The position numbers were made by a program, and so were the translations under genes. 64,000 nt of DNA, taken from contig NW_024468250.1 of NCBI RefSeq assembly GCF_002104995.1, positions 620,001-684,000 on the forward strand, in the 5' to 3' direction. Below the pieces are notes generated by a model. It worked only from the letters and a program-made list of their open reading frames with translations. It made no database searches and was not told where the DNA came from. Below, in pieces: positions 23,901-35,483 of this stretch. This DNA is from Linderina pennispora. Lineage: Eukaryota; Kickxellomycota; Kickxellomycetes; Kickxellales; Kickxellaceae. The first letter of the stretch is position 1; each line of letters starts with the position of its first letter.

Positions 23901-25573
23901 GCGCGCTTTTTCCAGACGGTCTTCCCCGTGTGTGGATCAAAGAGAAAGACAGTGCCGAGATTGTTGCTGATGATGACATGCGAGCTGTCGCACATCCAGG
24001 CGACCTGGTTCGTCTCGATGCGCTTTACAGTGAGCGGCGCTGGCGTTGTTGAGTCGGTAGCAGCTTCAGGAGCGCCGGCAGGTGCGTCTGTAGGGGCTGC
24101 CGGGGCTGCCGGGGCTGCCGCTGTTGCGCTGTCCGCCACCAGCTCAGCAGGGCTGCTGATGCCGACAGATGCAAGCTGGTCGGCCAAGGCAAAGCGGTTT
24201 TGTTCGATCACTGCACTGCTGGGCTCAGAGGCTGCTGCGGCTGCTGCTGCGGACGGTAGCCCGGCTACCGACATGATGCCATCAGCCAGCATTGTCTGTG
24301 CTGGCGGCTGCTGGGCATCAGCAGGCAGTGCCGTGGGCAGTGGCGCCGGCTGGTTTAGTTCTGCCCTAGGCGCGGTTGGCTCGGCCCATGCACTGGTCAG
24401 TGCCAGTGGCAGGATATCCTCCGGCGGTGGCACGGGCTCTTTGACATCAGCTGTGACTGAGTGCCATGCCGACATGGCGCTATCACATTTCCACACCTTG
24501 GCTGTGCCGTCGTTTGCGCCTGACAGCAGCATCTCGCCATCGCCGCTGAACGCCAGCGTCGTGATGCTATCATCGTGTGCTGCCAGCCGCTTGATCAGCT
24601 TTGGCTCGCCCCACGACTGGCCAGGCTGGGCGTTGACGGCGCCTGCGATGGTCGAGTAGATGCTGATGTATCCGCCCTTTGTGGCCACAGCGAAGCGTGA
24701 ACCTGTGTGGTTGAATGTGAATGCCGTGATGCTGTCACGTGTGTCTGGCCTGGCATCAATTTCGATGGGTGTCGAATCCACCGTGAGCGACTCGCGACTC
24801 CAGCGATAGAGGCGGCACAGTCCATCGTCGCAGGACGTGGCCAGGAAACGCAGCTGTGGCACTGGCGACGGCGAAAAGCGCACTGCGGTGACAGACTTGT
24901 TGCGGCCAGTGGCGTGAGCGACCAGGACAGCGCGTGGCTCGCCGGATTTTAAGTTCCAGATCCGCACTGAGCCGTCCTGCGACGACGACGCGACCAGGGT
25001 GTTTTCGGTGTTGATGGTGATATCGGTAACCACGTCCTGGTGTCCCTTCAGCGAGTTGATGAGGTAGCCGGTGCGTGTGCACCACACTTTGACCAGGTAG
25101 TCGTCGCTCCCCGTGATCATGCGCCGCGACGTGCGGTCAAAGCTAACGCAGAATGTCGGGAACTTGTGTCCATGGCAGCGCACCAGCTTGCGCGCACTGG
25201 CAAATATCGAGACTGGGAGACGCTGTGACTGGTGCAGCTGCCGCGACGGGTTGGTGTGCCGCTCGCGTATCCGGGCCGTGATTGGCATAGGTTTTTGTGA
25301 TCGGCGGGTTGTCCGTCCTAGGACCGTCCCACCGGCGGTCTGCAGCTCAGCTGTGTCTCTATCGGTCAATGCCTGCATTACACGCAGTAGCTCAGTGCCT
25401 TTTACATGCGGGAGCTCGCGAGCAAGCTCGCTGTATGAGCGCGAATGTAAATTTCCCTGCCAGTCATGCCGCTCGGGCAGCATGGCCGGCATTGCCTCCA
25501 GTGCTGCCAGCAGCGGCGCCGTCGCGTCCCGGAGAGTGCTCTGCGACAGGTAGTGCGCAATGAGAAAGTGGAG
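20999..25573 (-). CDS. BRWD/PHIP-like WD40-CryptoTudor-bromodomain chromatin protein (5' end unresolved)
   Basis: In animals, BRWD/PHIP proteins read histone marks and act as CUL4 substrate receptors. The first Met of the long reading frame is at 25492 (1497 aa), but the frame stays open to a TTTTTTGTAG acceptor at 25574. The extra 27 residues (LHFLIAHYLSQ) match the conserved PHIP N-terminus, so a short upstream exon is missing. WD40 repeats span roughly residues 105-370 and 500-620 (HGHKFPTFCVSFDRTSRRMI, TGSDDYLVKVW), interrupted by an Ala/Pro-rich insert. A long acidic and RG/RR-rich linker follows (about 700-1060), then a CryptoTudor-like module (about 1069-1277; PYRPQVGDMIAYFREGH, ending SPWELDHD). 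A bromodomain lies at about 1285-1385, with the acetyl-lysine-binding Asn in ENAEIYNKPGT. The C-terminus is acidic and basic low-complexity. There is no frame break. Confidence 0.88.
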   Translation of the reverse strand, partial: LHFLIAHYLSQSTLRDATAPLLAALEAMPAMLPERHDWQGNLHSRSYSELARELPHVKGTELLRVMQALTDRDTAELQTAGGTVLGRTTRRSQKPMPITARIRERHTNPSRQLHQSQRLPVSIFASARKLVRCHGHKFPTFCVSFDRTSRRMITGSDDYLVKVWCTRTGYLINSLKGHQDVVTDITINTENTLVASSSQDGSVRIWNLKSGEPRAVLVAHATGRNKSVTAVRFSPSPVPQLRFLATSCDDGLCRLYRWSRESLTVDSTPIEIDARPDTRDSITAFTFNHTGSRFAVATKGGYISIYSTIAGAVNAQPGQSWGEPKLIKRLAAHDDSITTLAFSGDGEMLLSGANDGTAKVWKCDSAMSAWHSVTADVKEPVPPPEDILPLALTSAWAEPTAPRAELNQPAPLPTALPADAQQPPAQTMLADGIMSVAGLPSAAAAAAASEPSSAVIEQNRFALADQLASVGISSPAELVADSATAAAPAAPAAPTDAPAGAPEAATDSTTPAPLTVKRIETNQVAWMCDSSHVIISNNLGTVFLFDPHTGKTVWKKRAHSVADTFVLIPHPTDPRIAVSGGYDGRAIIWDVSTGNIVNELKVGEQLFDGAFSEDGLTFALASESGAATLFGLGPTWAYDDANKMPEQTFASDYTGIIMDENHFVADQQMQIAAHLVPHSALMDFDGRVYRKQKGPKFGMGITMGVDSEKFASEDRGRLAALAVELEHAYLDVQAAQAPVAETRPARRRRRRGRPARSETVEEAIPEADLQIIIPIDDDSDDEEYTAGEDEEEEDDGVLALDDDDDADGENEGGADRRTALELLRSRHNTATTRIHRRAGRRTIDEDDSDDDEADGNSREDLADAGSGSEGEDSGSLRPRRSRRAGRLVIEPPSEDFINMDSSDEEFALEEAPPRVSTHHQPPSTRGRRRGRPRRRGRPRNSDPVVAHADTRRQMRSRRIASDSEGDDDDDDIDMEGMATDTSEPAPPASNESTPRRSTRLHTNGTRRTTIEYSSEALEDDVSDGRSIPQSRADRRAAQPRVPTSNSNGEGSDSDFDDMARTRAGRRRSGRKPLIPDEEPHTSAQASTSRDSPYAPTEWILATHPSTVPYRPQVGDMIAYFREGHLDFWASPNRCKQLNEKLLPYVQYPNLSVAVFGRVVGITYAVGPPTYCTVKIQLFRFQTLEELNTENPMQHELTRRYIQVQYHDCDGVPDFIILYSRYRASLQRTLSRGDSVDILFDEDQMHSAEIIGFKDIKPTARHASMTRQIARNPWKSITVRWTEDEESAVESNTEGDTKTEQVSPWELDHDQGVDSEIHETEKAALLEIVDELRLNDEFGWFISDVDYVNDYPDYLQNVAYPMCLDTVRQRIESGFYRYASAVTFDMILIKENAEIYNKPGTPVPVAAKHLLDAYKSVFNQTLGDHTEDASGTEQVSPSRRLRRQSSATNGHTKLQSQPRKRKTPMNGGVTRRSSRNRRRRLSNESDASDGSDYMAENNNGDEDDDFDAPEDDEDEDDDDDDGLYD

Positions 25574-25907
25574 CTACAAAAAACGATTTAGTGCTTAGCA
25601 GCAAAATTGCTATTTGCTCGCAGGGGTAGGTTTCAATATAGTACTATTTATTTTCCCATTTTGAGATTTCACGTATACGTACCTCTATGTATTAGCCACG
25701 GCAGGTGAGCGGTAACCGAGGTACAGTCACGAACAAGTCGGCATGTTAGTAGGTCGTGGTATTTTGAAGCGGGCAGCAGGTTGAAATGGAATGCTCATGC
25801 GTGAAGAAAAAAAAGTCGTGGACGAAAAAAAATGCGTTGTCAGAGCTGGCACTTGGAGGTACTTGACCAGAGCCAACGTCGACATCCTATTTGCCCGGAC
25901 CGCATAA
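25574..25907. other. 5' flank of BRWD-like gene, probable intron and missing first exon
   Basis: Sequence directly upstream (minus strand) of the BRWD exon looks like an intron, ending TTTTTTGTAG at 25574. A candidate donor GTACGT lies near 25681 (minus strand), but the sequence before it contains an in-frame stop, so I could not place the first exon. Confidence 0.35.
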
Positions 25908-26842
25908 TTATTTTTCTGGGTCGCTCGGACCCTTCTTTGGCCTAGCAGTGGCAGTCTCGAGATGGTCCACCAGCTTTATTACCTCAGCAAGCGCTGGTCC
26001 CTTACCTTTCTCTACCCGAGCAGGCGCATGCCTCTTGCTCTGCTCTGTCTGTGCTGTGTCTGCGTTGGGCATGCCTTGATGCAGCATCAGAGTTGGTTCC
26101 GTAGAGTTAAAAATGATTTTGTGTGCAAGGAGGGAGAAAAAAAAGTGCTTTGTTTTTTTCAGAGAGCGCAACGGCCAAATCCATTTTTCAAAGAGAGCAA
26201 ATGCGCGCTTCTTCGATGGACGTGGAGGAAGTTTTTGAGCAACTGACCTCTGCCGCGCTGATTGGGCCGGGTCTCAGCACGCACTCCGCGATAAAAAATC
26301 GACAAGCCGAGTCGGGGCGAGCCGCGGCTCCATTGTGTCTGATGGTGTCGCCACAGTTGGCGGGAACTGCGCTGGTGGCGGCATCGAAACTGCGAATGCA
26401 GTACATGAACTGGTTCCAATATGAACATTATGAAGAAGGCATATCGCTGATGCGAATTCCAAGACAGGCCCAATCTCGGGCTTGGGCCGCGAGCAGAGCA
26501 TCGGGCGGGCAGCACTTGCAAGGTTCTGTTTTCCATTCCGGATCAGTGCTGTCAATAAGTACCTCGCACAAGGGGCAATATGCAGACCTGGGCGCCAGTT
26601 CCCAAATGGGCTTGCTGGACCAGGGAGAGTTCTTATTATACACTGCCTGCTTGTGTATTGATGTCATTTCAGGCCTGGGAACCTCGAGGGCCATAGCGCC
26701 AACAAAGAGGTGTGAGGGCTTCGCGTATGGCGGTGTCTTTCTGACAGGCAGTTCTCACTTGCGCTTATTTCTCGCAAGACAGGAGGGGAGCGGGGGGAGA
26801 GCCGTCGAATCAGCCTGCTTCATTGTGTGGCTCTATACATGA
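25908..26842. other. Unresolved coding-like region
   Basis: Both strands have ORFs here and neither is recognised. On the minus strand one frame from about 26812 to 26188 carries a zinc-site-like motif (YCPLCEVLIDSTD, then KTEPCKCC) but is broken by two stops (near 26750 and 26429); a separate frame ends at 25908. On the plus strand a 239-codon frame (26123-26842) is open, with an internal start at MDVEEVFEQLTSAALIG (26215). Either could be a small real gene; the minus-strand version could be a pseudogene or intron-containing. I assign no function. Confidence 0.25.
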
Positions 26843-27198
26843 TCTACCTTGGTTGGCCCGTCTCGCAAGCGATTTGAGCAACACGGTGGGTCTAGAATAC
26901 ACTGGCCTTTTTCTCTTCTCATCTTTGCAAAACACCTCATTTAATTCCCTCTTCGTTAACCTACATTTCACCCTTGCACGCGCCTGTACCAACGGATCCT
27001 CAACTAACGCACAGCAGGCCACTGTGGCTGGATGAAAAACAACCATATAATCTTTTAGCTGCACTTGCTCCGTTCCTCTATCGAAACCCACTTTACTGGA
27101 AAGTCCCGAAAAATCTTTCTTGTTTATTACTCGCTATTCTCTCTTTTTGTCCACTCCCTTTTTCTTAAAACCTTACATTTCACTCTCTCATTCGCAAG

Positions 27199-30100
27199 AT
27201 GAACGAAAGCCAAGGACACGGAGGGTCACAGCCCATCACCCCGCCGGGGGAGCAAGCCTACCACGGCGGTCTCTCTGCAACGCAAATTTACGGCGAGCAG
27301 GGAATGGATCCGGCGTTCGCTGATTCGTCGCGGCTCGAGGCGCCCGATTCGTTTATCCCGCGGCGCAGCGCACCGGCACCGCCGTCGGGGTCACGGCATG
27401 CTCCATCCAGCTCGGTCTCCGGGACGCCCAATGGCGGGTATGCAAACGGCTCGGGCGAGTTTGCGCAGGGCGGCATGGTCCCGTCACGGCAGGCGCCGCC
27501 GCCGCCCAAGAAGTCGGGCCACGGTCCGGGAAACACGCTGCAGCGGAGCAAGACCACAGCAGGCAATCTGCAGCAGAGCCTGCCGACGCGCAAATACTCG
27601 GACGGGAAACCCCTTAATAGCACATATCTGGGCCAGCTGGAGCCCATCCAGGTCGACAACTCGCAGGGCAACAAGTCGTTCAAGGGAGCAGTCAACAAGC
27701 TGTTCTCGTCGATGTTTGGTAAGGAGTCTGGTAAGAAAGCAAACCCCCATGCTCGTTCACTTTCTATCTTTTGTGACGCGCAGCGAAAAACGAGCACGCC
27801 TGCTGTCGTGGGCTATTCTCTCCTCTGCGAGGCTCGCTGCTGAACCGCGGCCTCTGGGAAGGGGTATAGCCTTTGTTGCATTTAAACTAACCTACTCGTT
27901 TCTTCACCTTGCTTAATTGTCGCTATTCTAGACTCGTTGTCTGGCGACAATCGGTCTGAGATTTCTGCGCCGTACAACCCCATTCACCTCACGCACGTCG
28001 GCTTCAACAACGAGACGGGCGAGTTCACGGTAAGTAGAGGGATACTCTGGCTGCACTTTTTGCTCTCCTTTATGAAAAGGCGCTCTGAAGGCTGCCAGCC
28101 GCTGGGACCGCCTATGGAATAAAAAAAGGGAGAGGCTGCAGCACCATTTGTTTTGATCTTTTTCTCTTTCAAATGGCTGCAAAAGCATGTAGCTTGCCAT
28201 GATTTACCATTCGCATGCTCACTGGGGGGAATTTTCTGCCCTTCTTAACCACCCATTCCCCTCTTCAGCGCCTGTCTTGCTGTGCTCCGGGCAGTGGGGC
28301 CAGCCAAACACGTCGGCGGGCCTGGCCTGTTTCCTAATTGGGAGCCGGAAGCTGAGACTGACTGAGCTTCTTTTTTGTCACGCTTCTTGTCGGCCTTCTT
28401 GATCAACACAAGCATCACCGATGCACATCCTAATTATTGCACATGGGCGGCGCCTTATTGTTTTAATTTGTAGGGACTGCCGCGCGAGTGGTCGATTATG
28501 CTGCGCGAGGCTGGCATCACCAAGCAGGACCAGGAGGCGAATCCGCAGGCGGTGATGGAGGTGATGCGCTTCTACCAGGAGAACACAAAGCACATGGACG
28601 ACATGGTGTGGAAGAAGATGGCCGGTGTGGACAACGGATCAGCTCCTGACGCAGGACGCCAGCAGCAGCAACAGCAACAGCAGCAGCAGACTATTCTGCA
28701 CGCTCAGCGCGAGCACCGTCAGCAACCCAGCGCCGAGGGCACGCCCGCCAGGACCCCGCCGCCGCAGCTGCCAAACATTGGCGAGGACGGGTCGCTGGTA
28801 AACCCAATCAACACGTCGCTGGAGCGCCCGCCACAGCAGCCGGCTGACCAGTACTCGCCGCAGTACCGCGCGCCTGGCGCCACTACCAGTCACCACCATC
28901 AGTACACGAACAGCGACGGAGCACGGCACCAGTCGGCGGTGGCAACGCAGCAGATGCAGCGTGCCTTTGATGAGGACGGCGAGCAGACTAGATACCGCCA
29001 GCCGCAGCGGGCAACGACGTCGGGGCCAAAGCCGTCGTACAGCCAGTCGTCGTCGGGCACCACGACTCCCAAGGCTCCCAAGGTGCACGCCAGCGCAAGT
29101 GTCCAGCAGTTCCCGTCGTCGTCGTCGTCGTCGTCATCCCAGCAGCCGCAGCAGATCAAGAAGCAACCGTCGTTCGGTGTTCTCCAGCAGCAGGCACAGC
29201 AGCAAATGCAGGCGCAGATTCAGGCCCAGCAGCAACAGCAGCAACAGCAGCAGCATGCACTGAAGCGCGGCCAGACGCTGCCAACACACCCAAAGAACAT
29301 GCAGGGGTCGTCGCACCACCACGCTCAGCAGTCACAGCCCGGGATGCCGCAACAGAGCGCGACCATGCACGGCACACATCCATCGGCGCTGAAGAAGCAG
29401 TCGAGCAGTCATCAGCTCAAGCAGCGCGGCCCGATGCCCAACAACTACGGGCAGGCACAGCAGCCGGTGCCCCAGCTGCAGCAGGCGGTTTACCAGACCA
29501 AGTCGGCGGCACAACAGCCCCAGCAGCCTGTGCAGCGTCACCAAACGATGCCCAGCAAGTCGGCGATGCCTAAGCCGCAGCAGCCGGTACCTCCACCGCA
29601 GCAGCCGATGCAGGGCCAGCCACAGCCGGTACCCCGGCCACGTCCCCGCCAGGACGAACCAGCCGTCGACGGACGAGGTTGTGATGCGGTTGCAGTCGAT
29701 CTGCAACCCGAACGACCCGACGCTGCTGTACCGCAATTTCGTCAAGATCGGGCAGGGCGCGTCAGGGCGGTGTGTTCACAGCGCAGCCGGTGGGCAGCTC
29801 CAACATTGTGGCGATCAAGCAGATGAACCTGGAGAAGCAGCCGAAGAAGGACCTGATCATCAACGAGATTCTGGTGATGCGGGAGAGCAAGCACAAGAAC
29901 ATTGTGAATTTCATCGACAGCTTCCTGCACCGCGGCGATCTGTGGGTGGTCATGGAGTACATGGAGGGTGGCAGTCTAACGGACGTCGTGACTAACAACC
30001 TGATGACCGAGGGCCAGATCGCCACGGTGTGCCGAGAGACCCTGGAGGGCCTGGAGCATCTGCATTCGAAGGGCGTGATCCACCGTGACATCAAGTCCGA

Positions 30101-30564
30101 CAACGTGCTGCTGTCGATGAATGGCGACATCAAGCTGACTGACTTTGGATTCTGCGCGCAGCTGACGGAGAACGCGGCGAAGCGCACGACGAATGGTGGG
30201 CACGCCGTACTGGATGTCGCCCGAGGTGGTGATGCGCAAGGAGTATGGGCCCAAGGTGGACGTGTGGTCGCTGGGCATCATGGCGATCGAGATGGTGGAA
30301 GGCGAGCCACCGTACCTGAACGAAAACCCGATCCGCGCGCTGTACCTGATTGCAACGAACGGGACGCCAAAGATCCAGAACCCCGAGAGCCTGTCGATGG
30401 TGTTTAGGGACTTTTTGAGCCAGGCGCTCGAGGTCAAGGAGTCGAAGCGGCCGAATGCGACTGAGCTGCTCAGGCATCCGTTCCTGCAGAAGGCTGATCC
30501 GCTGCGCTCCCTGGCGCCGCTGATCAGGGCGGCCCGGGAGGCCATTCGTACAGCACCGCACTAA
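27199..30564 (+). CDS. PAK/Ste20-family protein kinase (CRIB + kinase), three exons
   Basis: PAKs are Cdc42/Rac effectors controlling polarity and MAPK signalling. Exons are 27199-27730, 27932-28029 and 28474-30564; introns of 201 and 444 bp (GTAAG..TAG). The N-terminus has a PPPPKK SH3-ligand-like motif. The CRIB motif [16 protein letters not shown] (about residue 188) spans the exon 2/3 join, followed by GLPREW. A long Gln/Ser/Pro-rich linker (about 260-640) has polyQ and polyS. The kinase domain has IGQGASG (P-loop), VAIKQM (Lys), HRDIKSDN (catalytic loop), DFGFCAQL and TPYWMSPEV. No PH domain is visible before the CRIB, so it resembles Ste20/Pak1/Shk1 more than Cla4. Frame breaks lie near 29650-29680, 29770 and 30192. 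The last two are clear one-base insertions (GASG joins GVFTAQP; KRTT joins MVGTPYW). Confidence 0.92.
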
Positions 30565-33013
30565 TCTCTACCTCTTTTATCCTTTCTCTTTAACAACTTT
30601 GCCAATCTCGAAAACACACCCTCATATTCAAGCCCTCCATCTCTCCTCTTCTTTTTCTTCCTCTTCTTGTTCAAGTCACCCCTCAGATCATCCCCTCCCT
30701 TGCCCTTCTATACTCTTGTTCCTGGTGCACATTTATACCAGCATCTCCCTTTATCAGCAGAAAATATATATCAATTGTGGATTTATGCATTGTGGTCTGG
30801 CCGCGGACACCAAGCATGTGGTGCGTGGACCAGTGCCCGCCACCTGAGACCTATTGCGTTGTTTCTCTGAGACTTTTTTTTTTTTTTTTTTTCTTTACCG
30901 TTAGTATTTTCTTTATTTTTATTTGCGTATACCTCAGTAACATGCGTTGCCAGAGACTGCCTTGATAACTAGCTGTATCTCCCCATGGGTGCTGCTTTTC
31001 GTTTGGATCCGGTTGTCAGCAGACCCGGCAGGCTGTAAACTAGGCCTATTAGGCAGCATCCGCCCTGACACATGCAAGGCATATCTATGTGCGGACAATT
31101 TTCCGGAGCAGGCCTGGGAACAGATCCCTCATAATCGCAGTCCAAGATCAAGCCCGCAACCATGTGCTTGCCAGATCCGCCCAGCCCCAGCACAGCATCG
31201 CCCCAGGATAGCCTTGTGTGAGTCATAATAACGGATCTGGTATCGGAACCTCTATAAAAGGCAGGGAGCCGGCCAGTCCTTGTGCTCCAGCAGCGAACCA
31301 ACGAACCCGCTTACCTGGGACCGCACTAATACCCCTACATGAAGTGAGCGGCCGGGCTTATTAAGATGTTGGGCCGATCCATATATGGTGCGGAAGAGGA
31401 TTGGCACTCTGACGCTCCGTCCTCTTCCAGTGGGTGGGATTCCCGGATGGCGAAGAGTAAACACAAACACGCTGCAATTCGCCATCAACAACAGATCGAT
31501 GCGACAGGTGTACCTCTGTCTCCTTTTTTGCAGAAAGTGAGACTGGTGCGAAGCGGGGCAGGGGTCGATCTAGGCTGGCGTTGCCACGGCGGACTTTGCT
31601 ATGATGCGCAAGGCTTGTTTGGATGCTCTGTGTCGCCCGAGGGCCAGGCTGCTGGTGGCTCAGAGCGACCGTCAGTAGACGCGTCCATTCATTTAGCGGA
31701 CGTCGGCAGTTCCATATTCACATTTTTCTGACTCGGGACAAGACATGCATGATGCAGTTGGTTGTTCTCACGTCGAAAGGGTGGCGGAGATGACATGTCA
31801 TGTGGTCATCCCGCCTGCGGCCGGACTAGAGTGTACAGCTGCCATGCCAGGTCGGCATGTGTGGTGGATGCCAATAGGGGATGTGTCCTGCGGGAAGCTG
31901 GCTTGCAGTTTCTAGAAATTATTCATAGTTGGCATTCCCACATTTGCCACTTCCGCCATTTGCTTGCTATCTTGTCCCAATACGCCAGTGCGCATCCCAA
32001 ATGAGCAGGCACTCCAAAAAAGCAGCATGCGGACTTCGACGCGACGATATGTATTTTTGGGGTATCGTGGGGTGAGGTAGGAGAGGAGCGTGTCTGGGAA
32101 ACAGGTAGCCTGTTTGCCTAAATGTAGAACACAGTGTGTGCAAAAGTGAGCCCACATTGGCCCTGTGAGTACCGGCTGTCACATTCCGCCCTTTGTTAGA
32201 GATTCCATCGCCCGGCCGTGGGACAAATAGCATGTCATCTAGACAGAGATCGCCCTGGGATGCAGCATGCAGCGTGCGTGATGGAAGAGCAAAAGCGCGC
32301 AAGGAAGGACAAGACTGGGGCCATATGCAATTGGAAGCATCTGCTGCATCTTTTTTCGCTAGAGACCAACTAGGTCCGCCGGCTGTGCCAGCATTCATCT
32401 CTTTGTGCTGTCGACGGATGATCCCTCAACCGCAGATGTCGCTCTTTTTTGCTGGAGTGTTCACTGCCCATCCGCTCTTGGTGCGGTATTCGCTGCGCCG
32501 GAGATGCACCCGGAGCTGCTTTTTCAGCATGCTGCTTTCTCAGAGGAGATTGTCAAGCTCAAGCAAACTTTCGCATGCTCATAAAAGTGCTGTCTAGCAA
32601 GTGCATTGCCTCTTGGCGTGAGCACCCACACCCTTTTCGTCCAGGGAGGGGGGTGGAAGACAACCTACCCCCTCGCATTTGTCGCTTATTGTGCATATGC
32701 GTTGTTCGCTCCCCCGCACACAGGCTCTCCCTACTTTGGCTTTGGCTTTGGTCGCTTCATTTGCCAGGGTATAAAATGCCATTGCCTGGAGGACGCCATG
32801 CGCATCCCCAGTAGCCACCGTTTTCCTCCAATCCTTTCTCCCCCAGAAGGCTTCTATTTCCCCTTACTTTCTAATCCAGCAAGGAACGTTCTTGTTGATT
32901 TCTCCTTCTATCGTGCCTATTCCATATTGGACGGCCATTTGTACCAGTCATTTACTGCTTTACTGTTATCTTCCTATTAGCTACTTAAGTGATAATATTC
33001 CCGACACATAGCA
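30565..33013. other. Intergenic region between PAK and PTR2
   Basis: The gap is 2.45 kb. The first 400 bp are pyrimidine-rich with an 18-base T-run near 30873. A TATAAAAG at 31253-31260 stands well away from any coding gene and could mark an unannotated transcript. No ORF in it has coding character. The PTR2 TATA box is listed separately. Confidence 0.4.
32770..32776 (+). promoter_or_regulatory. Probable TATA box of PTR2
   Basis: TATAAAA lies 238 bp before the PTR2 start and is followed by a pyrimidine-rich leader. This is somewhat far for a yeast-like promoter but is the only TATA in the proximal region. Confidence 0.4.
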
Positions 33014-34743
33014 ATGTCGTCTGCTACTGTCAACAAGGCTGTCGTCGGAGCACGACTCTATCCACAAGGAGGACCTGCACCCAGACCATCCCGAGGACTA
33101 CCTGCGGGAGGGTGAGCGCTGGGCCACCGAGGAGGATATGAACACGCTTCGGCGCGTCAGCGACCGTCTGCCAATTGCCGCGATATTCGTGGTGCTGACT
33201 GAGTTCTGCGAGCGCTTCACATACTACGGTATCACCGGTCCGTTCCAGAACTACATCCAGAACGACTACAAGATCCCTGGTTCCGACCCGGGAGCCATCA
33301 ACGGCGGCCAGTCGATGGCGACTGGACTGGGTAACTTCTTCCAGTTCTGGTGCTATCCTGACCCCGATTTTTGGTGCGGTTATTGCCGACCAGTGGCTGG
33401 GCAAGTACAAGACCATTCTGCTGTTCGGATGCATCTACACACTAGGCGACCTGATTCTGACCCTGACCTCGATTCCGGCGTCGATTCGGCACGGCGGTGC
33501 GCTGCCTGGCCTCATTATTGCCATGATTACGATTGGTCTGGGTACCGGCGGTATCAAATCGAACGTGTCGCCGATGGTTGCCGAGCAGTACGGGCGGTAT
33601 CGTCCGTTTGTGCGCAAGAGAAAGGACGGCACTGAGGTGGTGGTTGATCGCGAGGTCACGGTGCAGTCGATCTTCAACTGGTTCTACTGGTCCATCAACG
33701 TGGGTGGTCTGTCGGCGATTGCGACGACGGAGATGGAGGCGAAGATTGACTTCTGGCCTGCTTTCCTGCTGCCGACGTGCATGTTCGTTGTGTGTGTGAC
33801 CGTGTTCTACCTGGGCCGCAACCAGTACGTGATCACCAAGCCCACGGGCTCGATCATCCTGAAGGCGTACCGTGTGATCCGCGCCGGTATCAAGAACCAC
33901 AAGGCGGCGAAGGCGGAGAACCGGCTGATCGTGAACGAGACGACCAACAAGCCGATTAACTGGCTGCACTATCGCCAAGCCGTCGTACAATGTGGCGGGC
34001 CTGAACATGGACTGGGACGACAAGTTCGTCGAGGAGCTGAGCGTGGCGGTGCGCGCGTCCAAGATCTTCCTGTGCTACCCAGTGTTCTGGCTCTGCTACG
34101 GGCAAATGTCGAACAACCTGGTGTCGCAGTCCGGCCAGATGATCACAGGCAAGGTGCCGAACGACATTATGCAGAACATCGACCCGCTGGTCATCATCAT
34201 CCTGATCCCCTTTTTCGACCGTCTCATCTACCCTGGCTTCCGTCGCTGCGGCCTCGAGCTGCGCCCGGTCACCCGTATCACCCTGGGCTTCACGTTTGCT
34301 GCTGTCGCGATGGCGTATGCCGCCGTGGTGCAGCACTTCATCTACAAGACCGGCCCGTGGTACGAGTACCCGTCGCAGAAGGTCAACGGCGTGCACCATA
34401 GCAACAACGACATCACGGCTGCTATCCAGGTGCCGTGCTACATTCTGGTGGCGATTGCCTGAGATCTTCGCTTCAGTCACTGGTCTCGAGTATGCGTACA
34501 AGAAGGCGCCTGAGAGCATGAAGTCGATTATCATGTCACTGTTCCTGCTGACCAACGCCGGTGGCTCGATCCTGGCGTTCTGCTTCAACTCGATCTCCAC
34601 CAACCCACACCTGGTCAAGAACTTTGCCATTGTCGGTGGCCTCATGGGTGGATTCACCGTCCTGTTCTATGTCTGCTTCCGCAAGTACGACCAGGCAGGA
34701 CCAGGACGAGTACCTTGGCAAGCTCGAGTTTGAGAAGAACTAG
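33014..34743 (+). CDS. PTR2: Proton-coupled di/tripeptide transporter (POT/PTR family)
   Basis: PTR2 imports di- and tripeptides with protons across the plasma membrane. The product starts MSSATVNKAVV. It carries the PTR signature LTEFCERFTYYGITGPFQNY (about residues 60-80), LIIAMITIGLGTGGIKSNVS (the second PTR signature, near 33510-33570), and the FNWFYWSINVGGL helix. Multiple further hydrophobic helices run to the C-terminus, which ends EYLGKLEFEKN; the total of about 575 aa is normal. There are five frame breaks (near 33052, 33358, 33975, 34460 and 34698). At each, dropping a single base restores conserved sequence (for example FQFWCY joins LTPIFGAVIADQWLG). The gene is probably functional in the organism. 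Confidence 0.92.
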
Positions 34744-35483
34744 CGGATTCTTTTGTCCAAATAACATGGCTCTTTTTTTTCTCTTTGCAGGCACTTTCTG
34801 ATGTGCAGTAGCATGTGAACGAAATTTCCCGCGCTGCCATGCTTGCACATGACTGGAACTTAATTTCCGGAGGATTAGCGGCTGCTAGCAGGAGGTAGAG
34901 CTAGGCGAAAATTACCCTTCCCTCGCTATGCGCTAAACTCGGGACGGTTTGAACCGGTTTTGATGTTGGATGGGGAGGTTTTTTTTCTTGTTGCCGTCGC
35001 TGTCTCTGCTGGCCTTTAAGCATCTCGCTGATATCCGAATGCATCTAGTTCCATCGGCACTGCCCAGGTGTACCTGAGAGGAGACGTACCAGCCAAACGG
35101 CATGCTGCATGTACCACTGTCCCTTATTTGGAATATACAGTTGTATGGTTATATGAAGATATCAGCATTGTGCCAAATGCACTATGCGGCTTTTCATGCC
35201 CATCTAAGCCGGCTGTGCTCGCAGGCAAAAAGGGTGGGTGTGGTGGAGAGGCGTACTTTACCCACACATCAAGGGCAGTTGCTGGCTTTCCAAGCTATTG
35301 ACAACAAGATCACGTGACAGACCAATAGAAATCGGGCTGAATTTCTCAGACCTGCCTCTACGCTAAGGAGCAAAAAGTAAACAAGCGCGAACCTCCTTTC
35401 CCTTCTGCATTCCCAGCATTTTAATCATACCGTTGCTTGGCTCTACCACCCGCTTTTTTGCTGCAGAAATCCAAGCGACAACA
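34744..35483. other. Intergenic region, PTR2 / SSX2IP-like gene
   Basis: The gap is 740 bp. It contains short poly-T tracts just after PTR2 (near 34773) and near 34980. No coding ORF, RNA gene or repeat is visible. Confidence 0.4.

Noticed and set aside
29100-29270. Poly-Ser and poly-Gln runs in the PAK linker as a pathological repeat expansion
   Set aside because: Interrupted codons and location in a linker make these ordinary low-complexity sequence for fungal PAKs.
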